64,000 nucleotides of DNA from Caprella mutica (GCA_947561585.1 CANNZV010003213.1:64556-128555), one strand, 5' to 3'. Numbered from the stretch's first letter, positions 1-13,266 are shown. Numbers and translations are program-made. Notes: generated from the sequence alone by a model not told the origin.

Positions 1-235
1 GGGGAAATAATGTACAAAATATTGCCCCAATATTGTGTAGTACTTCTATACAATATTGGGGCAATACTGTCTCAATATCACCCCAATATTGGGGCAATAT
101 TGTGGTTAATATTGGGGCAACACTGTACACAATATTGCCCCAAGATTACAAATCCGAGTATTGGGGCAATATTGGGATTGATATTGCCTCAATATTAGAC
201 ACAATATTGGGGCAATATTGTCCCAATAAATTTTG
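1..235. repeat. AATATTGGGGC / GCCCCAATATT interspersed-palindrome array
   Basis: About a dozen copies of CAATATTG joined to GGGG or CCCC occur in both orientations, for example CCCCAATATTGGGGCAATA near 83-101. The array starts at or before the window edge and stops abruptly near 235. It resembles the terminal arrays of families A-D elsewhere in the window but lacks their strict 15-nt spacing. It may be one end of an element that begins upstream. Short open frames across it are repeat translations, not genes. Confidence 0.75.
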
Positions 236-1899
236 CTACGTGGGCAGTTCGCTTTGTTTATTTATCGCTATTTATATTCCAACGTATAAATTTACAAACT
301 GGAAATTATCGATAAACAAATATTTCATACGCCAAAGGATGAAAATAGAATATTTTACAAGATAAAGAATTTACTATGCAAATGAAATGGTTATAGTATT
401 TGGTATAAGCATGAAGCAAATAACTTACTATTATAACAGATTTCTTTCGAAAGATAGAACTGTATTATTTGAAGATATCAAGTTGAAATATTGTTAGAAA
501 TCAAAGTTATCTACAAATTTATTTTTATTAACTACTATTGACTAATTACTTTTTAATTCATATTATTAAAAGAATGGATACTTAATTCAAAGAAAATTTA
601 GATCACAAATTTCTTTGTTACTTAATCATTATATCCAACATTGGATATGAACTCAAATATTAAATAAGCACATGTGTTCTATTGTATTCCAAAATTTAGT
701 TAAATCTATTTTGAATACAATTGTTCCATGAATATTATTCAATTTGATTGAATCGAAAGTTTGATTCAATTGTTGAATTATATTCAACACATTTAATTTC
801 TCATGAATGTTGAAGTTCATTTGGTATATTCCATCAATAATTAATAATAGCAAATTCAATGTCACTGAACAAACACGGAAATTGAGTCACACTGTTATAA
901 CTTTTTTTCCTAATATGGATATTATTGATAAATATTGAAGTCAATAATTCATATTGTATGATATTATCGATTTAATTTTGACATTAATATTTACTTTCTT
1001 TCTGTAAATAATTTCAGCTTCTATAAGATAGTCATCACAGTCTAAAATATATTAATAATTATCATAATCTTTCTACACTTGATAGATCTCAGTTCTTTGT
1101 AATGAATTACAACCAGGTAACTATATAAAGGTAATCTCAGAATATGGTAGTCAACCCAATTGAATTCATACAATATAAAGCAAGGTAAACATTGAAAAAC
1201 CATTATTGAACATAAAAGAAAAATGAAACACAAAATGAGGAAAGAGAAGCTAATTAAGGGAATTTCAGTACAGTTCTACCCCGTTTGAAGTTCAAAAAAA
1301 CTTTACTGTGTAATAAAATGAATCATGAAGTAATTTAGTAAGTGTTTTCAGTTAAGTACAGATCTGCCAGAAACAAAAGTATTGAATCTAAAAAGCATTT
1401 CAGTTAAGGCCTAATTAAAAATATATACAAGAAGCACAGCTAGAATCATTTTTGAATGGCAAACATATGTCTTTATGTAGATAGAATGAATTTAAACGAA
1501 CTTTCTGAAAATTTGTTTTTTTTTTCAGAAACGAAACTGAAAATATGCAATTAGCGAAATGGGACATTATTGAGAGACAAAATCATTTCGCTGCCAATAG
1601 TAGAATATATTTATTCATTTTGGAATGATAGTTCATAACAATTGTAATAAACAACAAACAATTGGTCACAAACAAACCTAACATAATTCTTTGAAGTGCA
1701 ATCATTCATGTGTTAGTGAGGAAGTTTTTGTAATGGTGAAACCTAATGAGAGAACTTGCAGAGTAGAATCAAGTTAGTCGCAAGAAAGTAACTAACAACT
1801 ATATCTGAACATTTCTGCAACAAAAACAAAACAGAGCGTTTGTAAATGATTTTTATTACATAGTATTTTATTATACTACTTTAGAACCACTGCTATAAC
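236..1899. other. AT-rich intergenic DNA, nothing recognised
   Basis: I see no coding frame with plausible composition, no inverted repeats of note and no recognisable element ends. Short frames here are AT-biased chance openings. Confidence 0.6.
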
Positions 1900-1904
1900 G
1901 GGTA

Positions 1905-2300
1905 AATTGTGAGCTTATCATAATATTCAGAGTATTTTTCGTAGCTTTCATTACATAATTGAATACCTATTGTTATATATGTAGTATATACCGTAGATTA
2001 AAAATTATATATTGGCAACCTATTATGATAAACGGAGTATTTTCTGTAAGCTTTAATATGTTTATTGTGAACTATTTTAGTATTCATAGTATTTTACATA
2101 GATTTTAATCATGTCATTGACATCTACGATAATATTCGTAACTTCTCAGTAGACTTAAATTTAATAGTTGACAACCCTTAATACTATTCAGAGTATTTTC
2201 CGAACACTATAGTTTGTTTGTTGGCCGACTATTAAATTAATGTGAAATTTTCCGTGGACCACGAAATGATTATTGGAAACCTATTATAATATTATTAATC
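1905..2300. repeat. degenerate tandem repeat, about 130-150 bp period
   Basis: The phrase 'ATTCAGAGTATTTTYCG' recurs in degraded form near 1925, 2033 (CGGAGTATTTTCTG) and 2185. Each follows a 'CAACCTATTA'- or 'TCATAATA'-like block, and another 'AACCTATTATAATATT' lies near 2279. This looks like three or four worn copies of an old satellite monomer. Confidence 0.45.
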
Positions 2301-2569
2301 TTACTTACCATAGAATGCTTGGTTACTATAGTCGATGATTTATAGTAAACTGTAAAATTACAATAAATGAATGATTAGAATTGGAATTATACACAATTTC
2401 AAATTCAACCTTTACCATAATTTTATATTCTAAGATCCTGACACTAGCTTCTCTCCTATATAGAATATATTCTAATATTTTACCATATTCTCAATATATT
2501 AATAGAGAATTTACAATAATATACTATATTACTCCAGTTGTGCGCTACATGAGTTCACTATAATAAGGT

Positions 2570-5500
2570 ATATAATAATTGTATTTCACAGTACTCTATA
2601 CCTATTCCATTGTTGCAATAACTTATAACATTTATATTTTTAAATCCAAAGTCAGTTAATGAAATTAAGAAATTATATCTATTTCAAATGCCATAAGTTC
2701 TAAGAAAGAATATTTTCAATCGGGAATGTTCACCATTTAAAGTGAAAACATTTAAATTGTAACATTATCAGATTCTAAGAGAATTGAGAATATATTTACA
2801 AAGCTATTTTATTTAATTGAAAAGAGTCATAAGGAATTTCAATATTTTCCAAGAGGGTAATTTAAATCTCACAGTTTTAAAATTTTCCTATTACTTTCAT
2901 AGAAAAGTGTTCTTGTTCAAATTATAATTACCTCTTGAAAATAGGAGGAGAAGAATTTTTCATGTACACATTCATTATCTAAGCTGCTCATAACCTATTT
3001 GTGGAATTTTATTGTTTATGAGCCGTTAACATTTTTTAAATAAATAAACATATTTTTTTCCAAAGCTCAGCATTGTATAAAATGGTATTTTAAATAATTC
3101 ATGGCTCTGCTTGTTTTCTACGGTGACCCAACGCAGGAAATACAGTCACGAAAATCACGTGGAAAGTATAAAATTAATTGATTAACTTCTGCGAATACGG
3201 ATATCTCTAATTTCTAGATTATTCGATTCCCGATAGCGCATATAATAGTGTAATATAATTTTGTACCAGTAAATATTTATATTTATGTTCTTTTTGACAG
3301 ATAATAGTTTACAGCTTTATAAACCATTTATCTGGAGTATTTTTCCACTTCTCCATTTGCATCAATCCGATCGTGTACCACATCATGAATTCCAGATTCG
3401 GAAAAGCATTGAAGGCATATCATCATTAACTAACTCTGATATTTCCATTTTTTCGATATTATACGAGGTAAATAATTTGCCACATCATATATATTTAATA
3501 ATTATTGATCGTCTACTATTTCATTCCAAAACACAATGGCCCAATATGACAGCAAATCTTCCGGAGACTTCAGAAGAACAGCAAGCATGTGTGAGAGAAT
3601 TACACCTATATACGCATACAGCCCTTAATTTTTCGGAGGCTACTGTGTAGTTTTTGTGTTTCAGTCAATCGTTTCGAATATCTTTAATTTTTCTAGCAGT
3701 TATGAATTTATTTGTTCAGTAATCATGAAATACATGATTTTAATTGTGAATCTTCCTGAACAAAACAGTTTTATTAATGAATAATTATGATTTAATGTGA
3801 TTAATAAACTTCTGTCTAAAGTTAGAAGAGTTTAATAACTTTAAACCGGTTGTCATTTAATCTAGTTAAAAACTGTTGACATTTGATTACATTAATATCT
3901 AGTTCATCAGCACCATCTCTCCAGAATATCTTTTTTTTCTGTTTTTGTATTCAAGTGCCTAAAAAGGTTTTTCTTCGTAAAGGCTTGAAAGTTTTAAAAC
4001 ATACTAGTTCTTCATTTTTGTTTACTTTCTATTTCTTCTTTATGTAAATCCATATATTTTAAAGTGTATGTTCTGTATCTTTTTTGTTCTTTTCAATAAA
4101 ATATTACTATTACTATTACTAATTAAACGAAATAATGGTTTATTAGGTAATTAAATTGCATGTCAAAAGTGAAACCTTATTTATAATATTCATGACACCT
4201 ATTTTTGTTGACAATGGTCTTTTTAAATAACGTAATATAAAATTTCATGTTGACAACTATGATATGATAAAAATGATATGAAATAATGAAGTCATATGCT
4301 TTACTTACCTAATATGTTCTAGCATAGATAACTGCAAATATCTTTGTTTCAAGTAACGATTTCTGATTACCTCTAACAATAATTTTGGATATCACTACAT
4401 TAGAAAAAAGAAAGTACATTGTAATACAGATTTCTCATACTTTTACCACAGTAATTTTCTTCTTAAAACATAAAAAACGTATAATATCTTTTCAATTTGT
4501 ATCAAGTTACAATATTCTGTTTGGATACATCCTTGCTGAAAGGACTTCCTACTTCTTAAGACATATTTTCATTAATCACGCTTACTCTACTGTCAATTCT
4601 CAGTGAATATAGTATTTATTGTGTCGATAGCCCATTTACTCACGAATGTTGCAATGTACCCTATCAGGCCGTCAATGTAAGTATAAACACTGAATCTACA
4701 CTCTACAGATCGTGTATGTTCGTCAATTAAAGTACTGTAGTCTCACAGTGTGGAATTTCATCAAATTGGATTATTTGCAGTGTTTGCACCAATGAAATCA
4801 GTTATTTCAATCATGTTTCGATATTATTTATATATCTCTTTTGATAAATAACTCTATAACTGCCATGGTTTAATGTTTTCACAAAGGTTCTTTAAATTAA
4901 CTGAATTATTATTTATTTGTGTCAATGGTAAGTTTACAGAGAAAAGAACATCATTCAATGATTTTTTTTTCAAATCTAAAATCAGATCCTTGCAAGAGTA
5001 TTGATTTTATAAGTGACTCAGCAATCTTCCAATCCTCCTGAATGATGGCTTAACCGCCTTAATTTGATCGTAAATAGCTAAATAATCATATTAGTCCAAT
5101 TCTGATTCCTTTAGTATCAATCCTATCTTCTAGTTCAATTACCTCACAAAAGAAGAGAACGAATCAACCAATTGAAATTGCAATTCCATTAATTCAGTTA
5201 TTTGCATTTACATTAGTTTCAATTTTAGGTCGCGTATACTGATGGCTCATTGAATTCATCTTATTCATGAGTTATGAAATTGTAATATGAGTGTATGAAT
5301 TTAATGTAATAAGATTAATTCTTATGATGAAACACGAAAGCTTTTTACAAATGCGTTTTAGCATTGAGTCATATAATTAAGTGACCATCCAGATTTAACA
5401 TCAAGTGATTAATGCACGAGAGGATACTAAAAAAATTTCAATCTTATTTACAACACTTAACATGTAGCGCAAGTACCTTTCTGGGCACATCCCTTTAAAA

Positions 5501-5660
5501 TGTTACTTTGTCTATGAACCGAGACTTGGAATTAAGTGAAAACTCGTACACTGATATTGTATCACCAGTAACTATAGGTAATTGTCACATTTTAATTATC
5601 ACCACGCAAATACGATCAATGATATATCAAAAATTTATGACTAAAGGATCATTACCAACG
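2570..5660. other. AT-rich intergenic DNA with one unrecognised open frame
   Basis: I find no repeats, RNA genes or recognisable proteins apart from the 121-codon open frame at 3285-3650, listed separately. Confidence 0.5.
3285..3650 (+). CDS. hypothetical 121-codon open frame, probably not a gene
   Basis: This is one of the longest non-repetitive open frames in the window. It begins MFFLTDNSL and ends with ALNFSEATV before TAG. I recognise no domain. It is rich in Leu, Ile, His and Ser, with no clear signal peptide or membrane segment. A GAG|GTAAAT donor-like site lies inside at about 3467 and an acceptor-like TTTCAG just after the stop. It could be a relic exon or a chance opening. No neighbouring gene supports it. 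Confidence 0.15.
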   Translation: MFFLTDNSLQLYKPFIWSIFPLLHLHQSDRVPHHEFQIRKSIEGISSLTNSDISIFSILYEVNNLPHHIYLIIIDRLLFHSKTQWPNMTANLPETSEEQQACVRELHLYTHTALNFSEATV

Positions 5661-5666
5661 GCAACA

Positions 5667-5742
5667 GACTTTTCCCCGCCTAACTATTCCCCGCTGGACT
5701 ACTATTCCCAACCAAAACTTTCCCCGCCAGATTTTTCCCGGC
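5667..5742. repeat. family A left terminal 15-nt array
   Basis: About five units follow the pattern GACTTTTCCCCGCC / GGACTATTCCC with period 14-16 nt. They are strongly C-rich against an AT-rich background. Confidence 0.8.
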
Positions 5743-6889
5743 TATTTTTTAAAGTCTAATTATTATTCACTACACCATCTCTCACAAAATGTTTATTGTA
5801 TGCTAAATAATTCTAAATGTATTTGAATATTTATACAATCTCTATTGCGGAATCATTGAATGTTGTAACCACGAATCATTAATTAAATAAATCATAGGTG
5901 TAGTTCAACTTCATTTTCTGTCATTTTCAATAATTCAAAAAAAATTCTAACATCTAAAATAGTTTAAAAAACTGTTACCAATTGTTCTTATTAGTTATTA
6001 CCAGTGATCCGATCCAATTTACTTGTCCAAATATAAAAAGTTTTGAATACTGAAATATTATATAGGAAGTTTATATTGTAATGTAATTTAGATACAGTAG
6101 AAGCTCACTACATGTTAAATTGTTTATTCAAATCAATAGTTATATCCTTTTAACAGCAATAAATCAGTATCGCGATACAGGATATTTTTCTACCATCTCC
6201 TTGAACCCATTTTGTATTGGTTACTCCTTCGATAATTACTTTTCATTGGAGAATTTAAGAGAAGATGAATGACATTATTTCTTAATCGTTTTCAATATTG
6301 ACTGCTTGAAAAGTATTGATTTGATGATTTTTACTTTCTAACTTATGTGTGTATTTTCATAATAAAAGTGAAACCATTGTAAGTTCTCAGGATATAAATT
6401 TTCAATATTTATATTACAAAAAAACACTATTGTATAAAGAGGCCACTATTAGGTCTAAAAAATCTATAGCTTGTTTACTAATGTAAAATTAAAAAAAATA
6501 CATTTAAATTTGTTAACGCTCTGGTAAAACAGAAATTAAAATAATTAGTAAATTGATCTGTATCTTTCAAATAGCTGGCAATATAAATAACGTCTTTTTA
6601 AAAATAATAATATAACATTCACGATATGTATATCTATAATGCTGGGATAAACTGAATTAATCGTAGCTGCTTAGAGTGCCTTGCGATATTTGACATTCCT
6701 TTACTATTGCCATAATGTTTGTACTTTGTAGCTTCTCTTAATTCAATGTGAATTCACAAAAGCACAGTCTTAAAATCAAAATGACCAATATGGACATATA
6801 CAGGAATCAAAGTTAAACATTACTGTTTAAGTCTGTTAATAAAATGTGTCTTCTATTATTAAATAGCCCAATATGCAAATATCTTATTT

Positions 6890-6994
6890 GGCGGGAAAAG
6901 TCCGGCGAAAGAAAGTTCAGACGGGGAAAAGTCCGGCGGGGAATAGTCCTGGCGGGAAATAGTCCGGCAGGAAATGACCCGGCAGTGAAAAGTC
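6890..6994. repeat. family A right terminal 15-nt array (inverted)
   Basis: About seven units read GGCGGGAAAAGTCC / GGCGGGGAATAGTCC. These are the reverse complement of the left-end units. Confidence 0.8.
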
Positions 6995-7979
6995 CTAATC
7001 ATTCACCATCAGTAAAATGTATCTTCAGTAAACACAATTTAAAAATGTTAAAAGAGGGTCTTAGTGGTAGATAAATCCTTTATACGATGTGACAAAAGAT
7101 TTCGTTCAAGATTCTGAACTGAATCTTTACATTTTTATCTTTTCAATTATTATTGTATGTTGCAAATATGAATTTTCATCACAGAGTGATATCCTCAATC
7201 TTCATCATAAGCTTTACCGCATAATTTTGGTGAATATTATGTATAATTCTGAGAAATACTTTTTTTTGGAGAAAGATTTATAATATTTTATTTGCATTTG
7301 TAGAAAACATGTCTTTAATATATATGTATGAAAATTTATAATAATGCTCATGAGCTTTCTTAAAAGGTTATTATGATTCTTTATATACAAAATTGTCATT
7401 ACTATTATAAGTACATTGAAGATTGATAAAATAATACAAAAACTTGCAGATAATTTCTTCATAATCAACTAATTCAATAAATAGCTAATACATACTTATA
7501 TTAAGATTAAGTGATACTAAACTATTTCAAAATAGCTATTACTTCATTATATTCTCAAGTTAATCAAAATATAATAATAATTGTATAAGCTGCATTTATG
7601 TCTTGTTAAGCTAATGATATAAAAATTTTGACATCAAAGTTAATTATAATGTATTTAAATCCTTTTATAATATGAATAGAATAATTTTGTCTTTCACTTT
7701 CTATCCTAAGAATATCAAAGTCATCTAATCTCAAAGTCATCTAATTATCCTAAAAAATCAGTTTGTAACAAAGCGGTTTCCATTAAAACAACTAGATGAT
7801 TGTCTTGCTACAATAAATATTTATGTTACTTTAAATTAACTTTTTGATGACATAACAAAATATAGTTTTTGAAGTAACATTATTGTAATGGTACTATTAC
7901 TAAATAGTTATATTACTTTAAAAATTCAAGTGTAACAATAACAAATAAACCATAACAAATTAAAATTGTTTACTATATA
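6995..7979. other. AT-rich intergenic DNA, nothing recognised
   Basis: Short overlapping frames on both strands are AT-biased and have no homology I recognise. Confidence 0.55.
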
Positions 7980-8030
7980 ACAAAATTAGTTTGATGACTC
8001 ATAGGCTATGAGTCATCAAATTTATTTTGT
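7980..8030. repeat. near-perfect palindrome with two TGACTCA sites
   Basis: Positions 7990-8020 form a 31-nt palindrome with only the central base unpaired. It extends outward to a stem of about 25 bp with three mismatches. Each arm contains TGACTCA, the consensus AP-1-type bZIP site. It sits about 60-100 bp before the point where homology to units D2 and D3 becomes visible. It could extrude as a cruciform. Confidence 0.8.
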
Positions 8031-9290
8031 TGATACAACCAGAAACCTACATTTTTTGGTGTTTTGTCAACCAGAACTTTCTCTGTGTGTACGAGATTCT
8101 ATAGAGAACTGTAGCGTGCTTTCATGGGTACATCATACTATTCAGATACACACAATACTTGGCAAGTGTGTGCAAAAAGAGGTGAAGATAGGTCAATCAG
8201 ATTTTTAAGTACAGATACTGCTTCTTGACTCAGTCCAACGCTCACTTTTTGAGTAATTTTAAGGTACGATCTCTGCATTTTTCCCATAAAAAGAGCTTTT
8301 TTCAATACTTCGAAATGATGTAATACTTACATCAAACCCAGCGTACTATAGTTTCATAATATTTATGACTTCAATCATGGTGGCATAAAAATTTGAACAA
8401 AGGTTCTGGAAATTTATTGAACTAAATATAGGTGTGCCATGAGTTAAATATGATAATACTATATAACCAAAATGCCCATAATTGACTTCATAAATTAACA
8501 TAAAGATCGATTGTCACAATACAAATCAAACACCTAGCGTAAAACTTTTCATGTGAGATAAGTCAAGATAATATATAGCAATTCTTTTTTTTTCTATGAA
8601 ATGCGTTGACAAGACGCTATTGAATGAATATTTTGAACTATTATTCTTAGACTTCCCACGATAGTAATTTTTTACTATAGTTATTTCATTTTAATGGTTA
8701 CCGTCCTAGAACGACCCAACCGAAGAAAAGCTGGGTGAAAGATGGTATTTAGAAAAGCAACTTGATGTCATTAGTTTAATTTAAGTCTTAATGTGAAGGG
8801 AGAATGTTTTTGATTCTATGATAACACTTTACGGTCGATTTTAATATATATATTACTGCATCTGATGGCTCGTTTAACAACTTAAATAATACATTTTAAT
8901 AAGAATATTCCTATTCTATTTGTTCTCTTTGGACATTGGTATATACCATTCTCAGTTAGAATGCAATGATGAAAATGTAGGAAGAAACTTTTTCTTTCAT
9001 TTCTAAATCCCAGAGAATGACAGAACAATACACAGTATTTCATTAATATTCCTGCGCGTTAAGCGGTAGTTTAATAATTTTGCATTACTTTTGGTCAGTG
9101 TCACACAGTTAGTGCACCACGGTTTATAAAATTGAAATGAAGTTTCAGCACAAGAAAGAAAGGATTTTTTAAATATTTAATTATATAATTGTGGATTATA
9201 GAAATTCACATCCATCGTTCAAATTCGAATGCACATTAATATTATCTATAAAATCCATTTTTGTGAAATCTATGTATCTACACATATTTA

Positions 9291-9387
9291 AATTTGTTGA
9301 GTAAATAAGTAGCAATTCAATGTTACAATTGATAACTCAAACTAACAATAATTAAATTTGTTGAGTAAATGAGTAGCAATTCAATGT
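9291..9387. repeat. 64-bp tandem duplication split by family B element
   Basis: AATTTGTTGAGTAAAT followed by AGTAGCAATTCAATGT occurs at 9291 and again at 9355. The second copy is broken after CAATGT by family B. It resumes as CGATTGATAACTCAAAC at about 10567, matching CAATTGATAACTCAAAC of the first copy. Confidence 0.8.
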
Positions 9388-10563
9388 GGCCGGTAAATTC
9401 CACCGCGGAAAGTTTCACCAGGAAGATTCCACCGCGGAAGATTCCATCGGCGTTAAATGCAAGATGTGGAAAATTCCACTGCGGAGGATTCCACCATTTT
9501 GAAAAATATTTACAAATAAATAGTATAAATAAACAGTTTATTTTTAAAATTTATTTCTAAGTCTAGGTAATTGATAATTATAAATGAACAAATCTTCCTT
9601 TTAAATATATAACAATTAATAATCCATCATATGGCCATTAAATCTTCAAATGGTCATTAGTGACAGAATATGACGCTGGTATTGGAACACCAACCTGTGG
9701 CAACACTGATAAATTTAGCTTTTTGAATCTATCAGCAGACACACTAAAGTTCAGATTTTAATATTTGATACAAAAATAATTTTTGTTAGTTTTCATTTAT
9801 GATGAGGTTAATATTAAGCAGCAGTATGACAGGCATGTTTTTAATGTCTATTACTTTAGAGTCAATTTAAATAAGAGACCTGCTGAACCAAATGTATATT
9901 AAGATGTTGCATATCAAAAGAAATTTTTGTGAGTTTAGAAGTTATGATTTTTATTCGTATGTCTGTGGTTTCAGGTCGAAGCTAATTAATGTACCGCAAT
10001 TTTCCTACTTAACCCTATGTTCGAAATTTAGTTAAAACGCATTATATTTAAACTTTATTTTGTAATAGTTTCAAAAGATATTATTAAACGGTTACACACG
10101 AACAAAATATTATCCTTAATTTCAGTATCAACATATATATGTTTAAAGGAAAGTCAAACGGAATCTAAATTGTTGGTCACTGGGGCAGAGAAACTTTATT
10201 GTTGAATTTCCTCGATTTAAATTTTATTAAAAATTTAATTGATTCATATTTCAAAGATTGTTTGATCTGTCTATAATTTCGAATGTTCGCCTTAGCTTAT
10301 CTCGTAGTTCTTAACTTAACAAAACATATTCTTATAATTTCTTTAATTTATAACTAATGAAATGTCGTTTGGTTACCACAAAAAAAACCTTTTTCTTTAA
10401 ATCGGTTAATATTAACTGTCATACCTTCTGTAAATGAAATCCAATATTATGAGGTGGAATCTTCCGTGGCGGAATTTTCCGGCGGTGGAATATTCCCTGG
10501 TGGAACTTACCAGCGGTGGAAATTACCTGGTGGAACATTCCGCGGAGGAATTTACATAGAACC
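9388..10563. mobile_element. family B array-ended non-autonomous element
   Basis: The left array (9388-9495) has 15-nt units such as GGAAGATTCCACCGC and opens with GGCCGGTAAATT. The right array (10453-10554) holds the inverted units (GGTGGAATCTTCC and so on). The interior of about 0.95 kb is AT-rich and non-coding. The insertion point is defined by the split 64-bp tandem repeat, but no target duplication is apparent there. The opening 12 nt are identical to the opening of family C copy 1, which ties these otherwise different families together. The 63-codon frame over the left array is a repeat translation. Confidence 0.75.
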
Positions 10564-11293
10564 TAACGATTGATAACTCAAACAAACAAAACTTATTATA
10601 AGATGCAATTATTGACCTATTTGTATTTAAGGATAATTTGGTAAAGGGGACAGCTCTAAATTGATATAGTTTCATCAACTTAAATTTAATTTTATAGAAT
10701 ATTTATGATTTCATTCATATTATGATATATTTTTTTTAAATTCATTAGAAAAAAATTGTAATCGTTGAAGTAACAAAAAGAAAATTCTGAACTATTTCAC
10801 CAACATCTTAATCCATTAATTGCAGCAAAGTAATTAGTCCGACTATCCACATTCAGCATGAAGTCTCGTGGCACCATAATGTTTGGTGGCTTTCTAATTT
10901 CGTGTTGTGTGTACCTCCGGAACGCTGTACATAGATCGAAAATTATTTCCAGTTTATTTGTAGTAAATTCTAACTTTAAATATATTTAGAATTTGTTTCA
11001 TTACATGAGTTTCAATTTAATTAATGTATATTTTTCACTTTCTTTTCATACTGAATAAATGAATTTATTGTTTGATATATTCATTAAGATTTATGTAAAT
11101 TCAGGGTTGAATGAATATTATTTACCTACTCAAATTTCACTAAAATTACTTAAAAGGCCCAAATTGTTGATTTTTATGAACTAAAATTTCACTTTAAAAA
11201 TCGTAAATATATATTTATAAGTTATAGAAAGTTGAAATGAGTTTTAAAATGCATGTCTCTTAAATTTCAACCATGTCTTTTTATATGTCTTAA

Positions 11294-11917
11294 CCCTATA
11301 ATAACCTAGTTCTAGAAGTTTGCTCAGTAACCTAGCAGGTGGACACATGCGCACCGGTCTCCATATAAACTATTATATAATCTTAAGAAATTAACTTAAC
11401 CATATATTTCTTCGAAAACACCTTCATACGATGATAACATATTCATTGGTAAACACCAATTAATAATTATCTATTTAAATTAGAATTAACAATCCAAGAT
11501 ACGAAATTAAAATTTCTTAAGTTTTCTAACTATTTGCGCAAAACAATTTCCACCACTCATCAATTAAATTCTTAATTACATTCAAATAATGAATTAAACT
11601 TAGTAAAAAATAACACTCTGATCGAGAAGTGGTTCGAAAATTAAAAAGATACAAGAAATAAACATAAACTTTTGTACATAGTTTTTGTAATATACCTACT
11701 TAAAGTTGGGTTTCTGTGTTTTTGGGACACCCAGTATATTTGAATAAATGCTCAAGATATGAGTATCTTGCCATTCATCATATGTTTTTGTCTAATCGTA
11801 TTTAATTATGTTGAAAAGTAAATGTCATGAAAAGACAGCTTCCAAATCGGTTTACAAATAAAATTATTATATTTTTTTCGATGAAGACTGGTTCGCCTGC
11901 GCTAGCGCCTATGCTAC
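11294..11917. mobile_element. MITE M2 copy 1, TTAA-associated
   Basis: It begins after TTAA at 11290-11293 with CCCTATAATAACCTAG, then TTTGCTCAGTAACCTAG and a GTGCGC-like inverted block. The right side (about 11886-11917) is worn. Internal landmarks shared with copies at 21647 and 32240 are GACACCCAGTATATTTGAAT and CTTCCAAATCGGTT. The aligned position in D2 (about 23845-23880) lacks it. The TTAA target and CCCT ends are typical of piggyBac-type elements. Confidence 0.7.
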
Positions 11918-13015
11918 TACGGATAAAATACCTTTTATACGGATTCGAAATTTGTGAACTCTAGTTATGACCAATATTTTTTTTTCATGATGAAAAGTTA
12001 GACATGCATTATTCTATTTTATCTTATGTATAATCTAATTGTATTTCAATTGTTTTCACTTGATGTTTGTTTGTTTAAAATACAATATAAAACTGCTTTA
12101 ATTTTTAATCATGTTTTTAATGTTGTTTAAATTAATATGTTTATTTTTATAAATCAGTATGGTAAATAATATATAATAAATGGTCATCAAAAACACTTCC
12201 TGAAATAGTTAGTATATTGGTCATTGACCAGGACAGTTACTCGACAGTGATTTGACAACACTATAATCTATTCCGTGCCTCGCACCCACCAATCTCTACA
12301 CATACATACTTTTAATAGTAATATGATACCACGATAGACTTAACTCTAATTTGAATGTTTAATGCATAATTATTATTTTGTATTATTTGAATGCTTATGG
12401 TAATCACCTTGCAATTTTTTAGTATATATGGTTTCAATATTATATTTTTATTACTGTATCAATTTGAATTCTTTTCTTCTTACGTATCGTTTTATATAAT
12501 AAAACATATAGCTAGTTTTCAATCGAAAACTCTCAGAATTGAAATATTCTGCATGAATTGTCAGAACTATATTGAACACTTTTATACTGCATCCAAGAGC
12601 ACAAAGAATCTGAATTGTATAACTTCTACTCAAGATATATATTCAATACCAACCATTTGATCGAATTCCAATAAAGTCAAAGTTTAAATTTTTGTGAACC
12701 GATGAAAATAATATACCACTTTTTTATTACTTTATATGTACTGTACATAACCTGTAGCAAACTTTCCCGCTGTTTTCTATAGGATGTTTCCGAAAAAAGT
12801 ACCAAAATATACGTAAATATAAGAATCTATCTTCTTTTCAATCAGGTACGACGATATTTGTATTGACTATTAATATAAATTAATTAAGTTGAAACAATGT
12901 ATAATCAACATATTTCAATCTTTTGTTATCAAGTTTTTATTCAATGGAGCACAGAAGCAAATAAACAGTTTCATTTTCATAACTTCATTTTCAGTGGTTC
13001 TATTTTTAATATTAT

Positions 13016-13266
13016 AAAGATGTTGATCGACGCTCACTGAATAAAATAAATTGTAACAATTTTTGGCTTGGAAGAAAATTGGGTAAATTCCTAGTTCACG
13101 TCTCTATATCATTTAGGGTCGTGACCTAGGAACCGATCCAAATATCCCCTTCCTACTTCACGTCCCTAATTGAAATAGGGACGTGAAATAGGAATTTAAC
13201 CAATTTTCTTCCAAGCCTAAAATTGATACAATTTATTTTATTAAGTGAACGTCGATCAACATTTTT
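13016..13266. mobile_element. fold-back (large inverted repeat), arms about 92 bp
   Basis: The left arm (13016-13107) and right arm (13175-13266) are reverse complements with roughly nine mismatches. Landmarks are TTGATCGACGCTCACTGAAT against its inverse near 13240-13260, and GGCTTGGAAGAAAATTGG against CCAATTTTCTTCCAAGCC. The spacer holds a smaller palindrome around TTCACGTCCCTA. A related block, GGGACGCGAAATAGGAATTT, occurs at 13582. The sister unit D2 has only one arm-like segment (about 26175-26240). Confidence 0.8.

Larger units (their letters stand above)
5667..6994. mobile_element. family A array-ended non-autonomous element, copy 1
   Basis: The left end (5667-5742) is a tandem array of 15-nt units of the type GGACTTTTCCCCGCC. 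The right end (6890-6994) carries the same units in inverted orientation (GGCGGGGAATAGTCC). The interior of about 1.15 kb is AT-rich and codes for nothing recognisable. The two short open frames covering the arrays (Ser/Pro-rich on the left, Gly/Arg-rich on the right) are repeat translations. A diverged second copy lies inverted at 62662-64000. The flanks show no convincing target duplication. Lack of a transposase and the inverted ends point to a non-autonomous DNA transposon. Confidence 0.75.

Noticed and set aside
5640..7010. Target duplication ATCATTACCA / ATCATTCACCA around family A copy 1
   Set aside because: The left word is about 17 nt from the element start while the right one is only a few nt from its end, so the geometry does not fit a target duplication.
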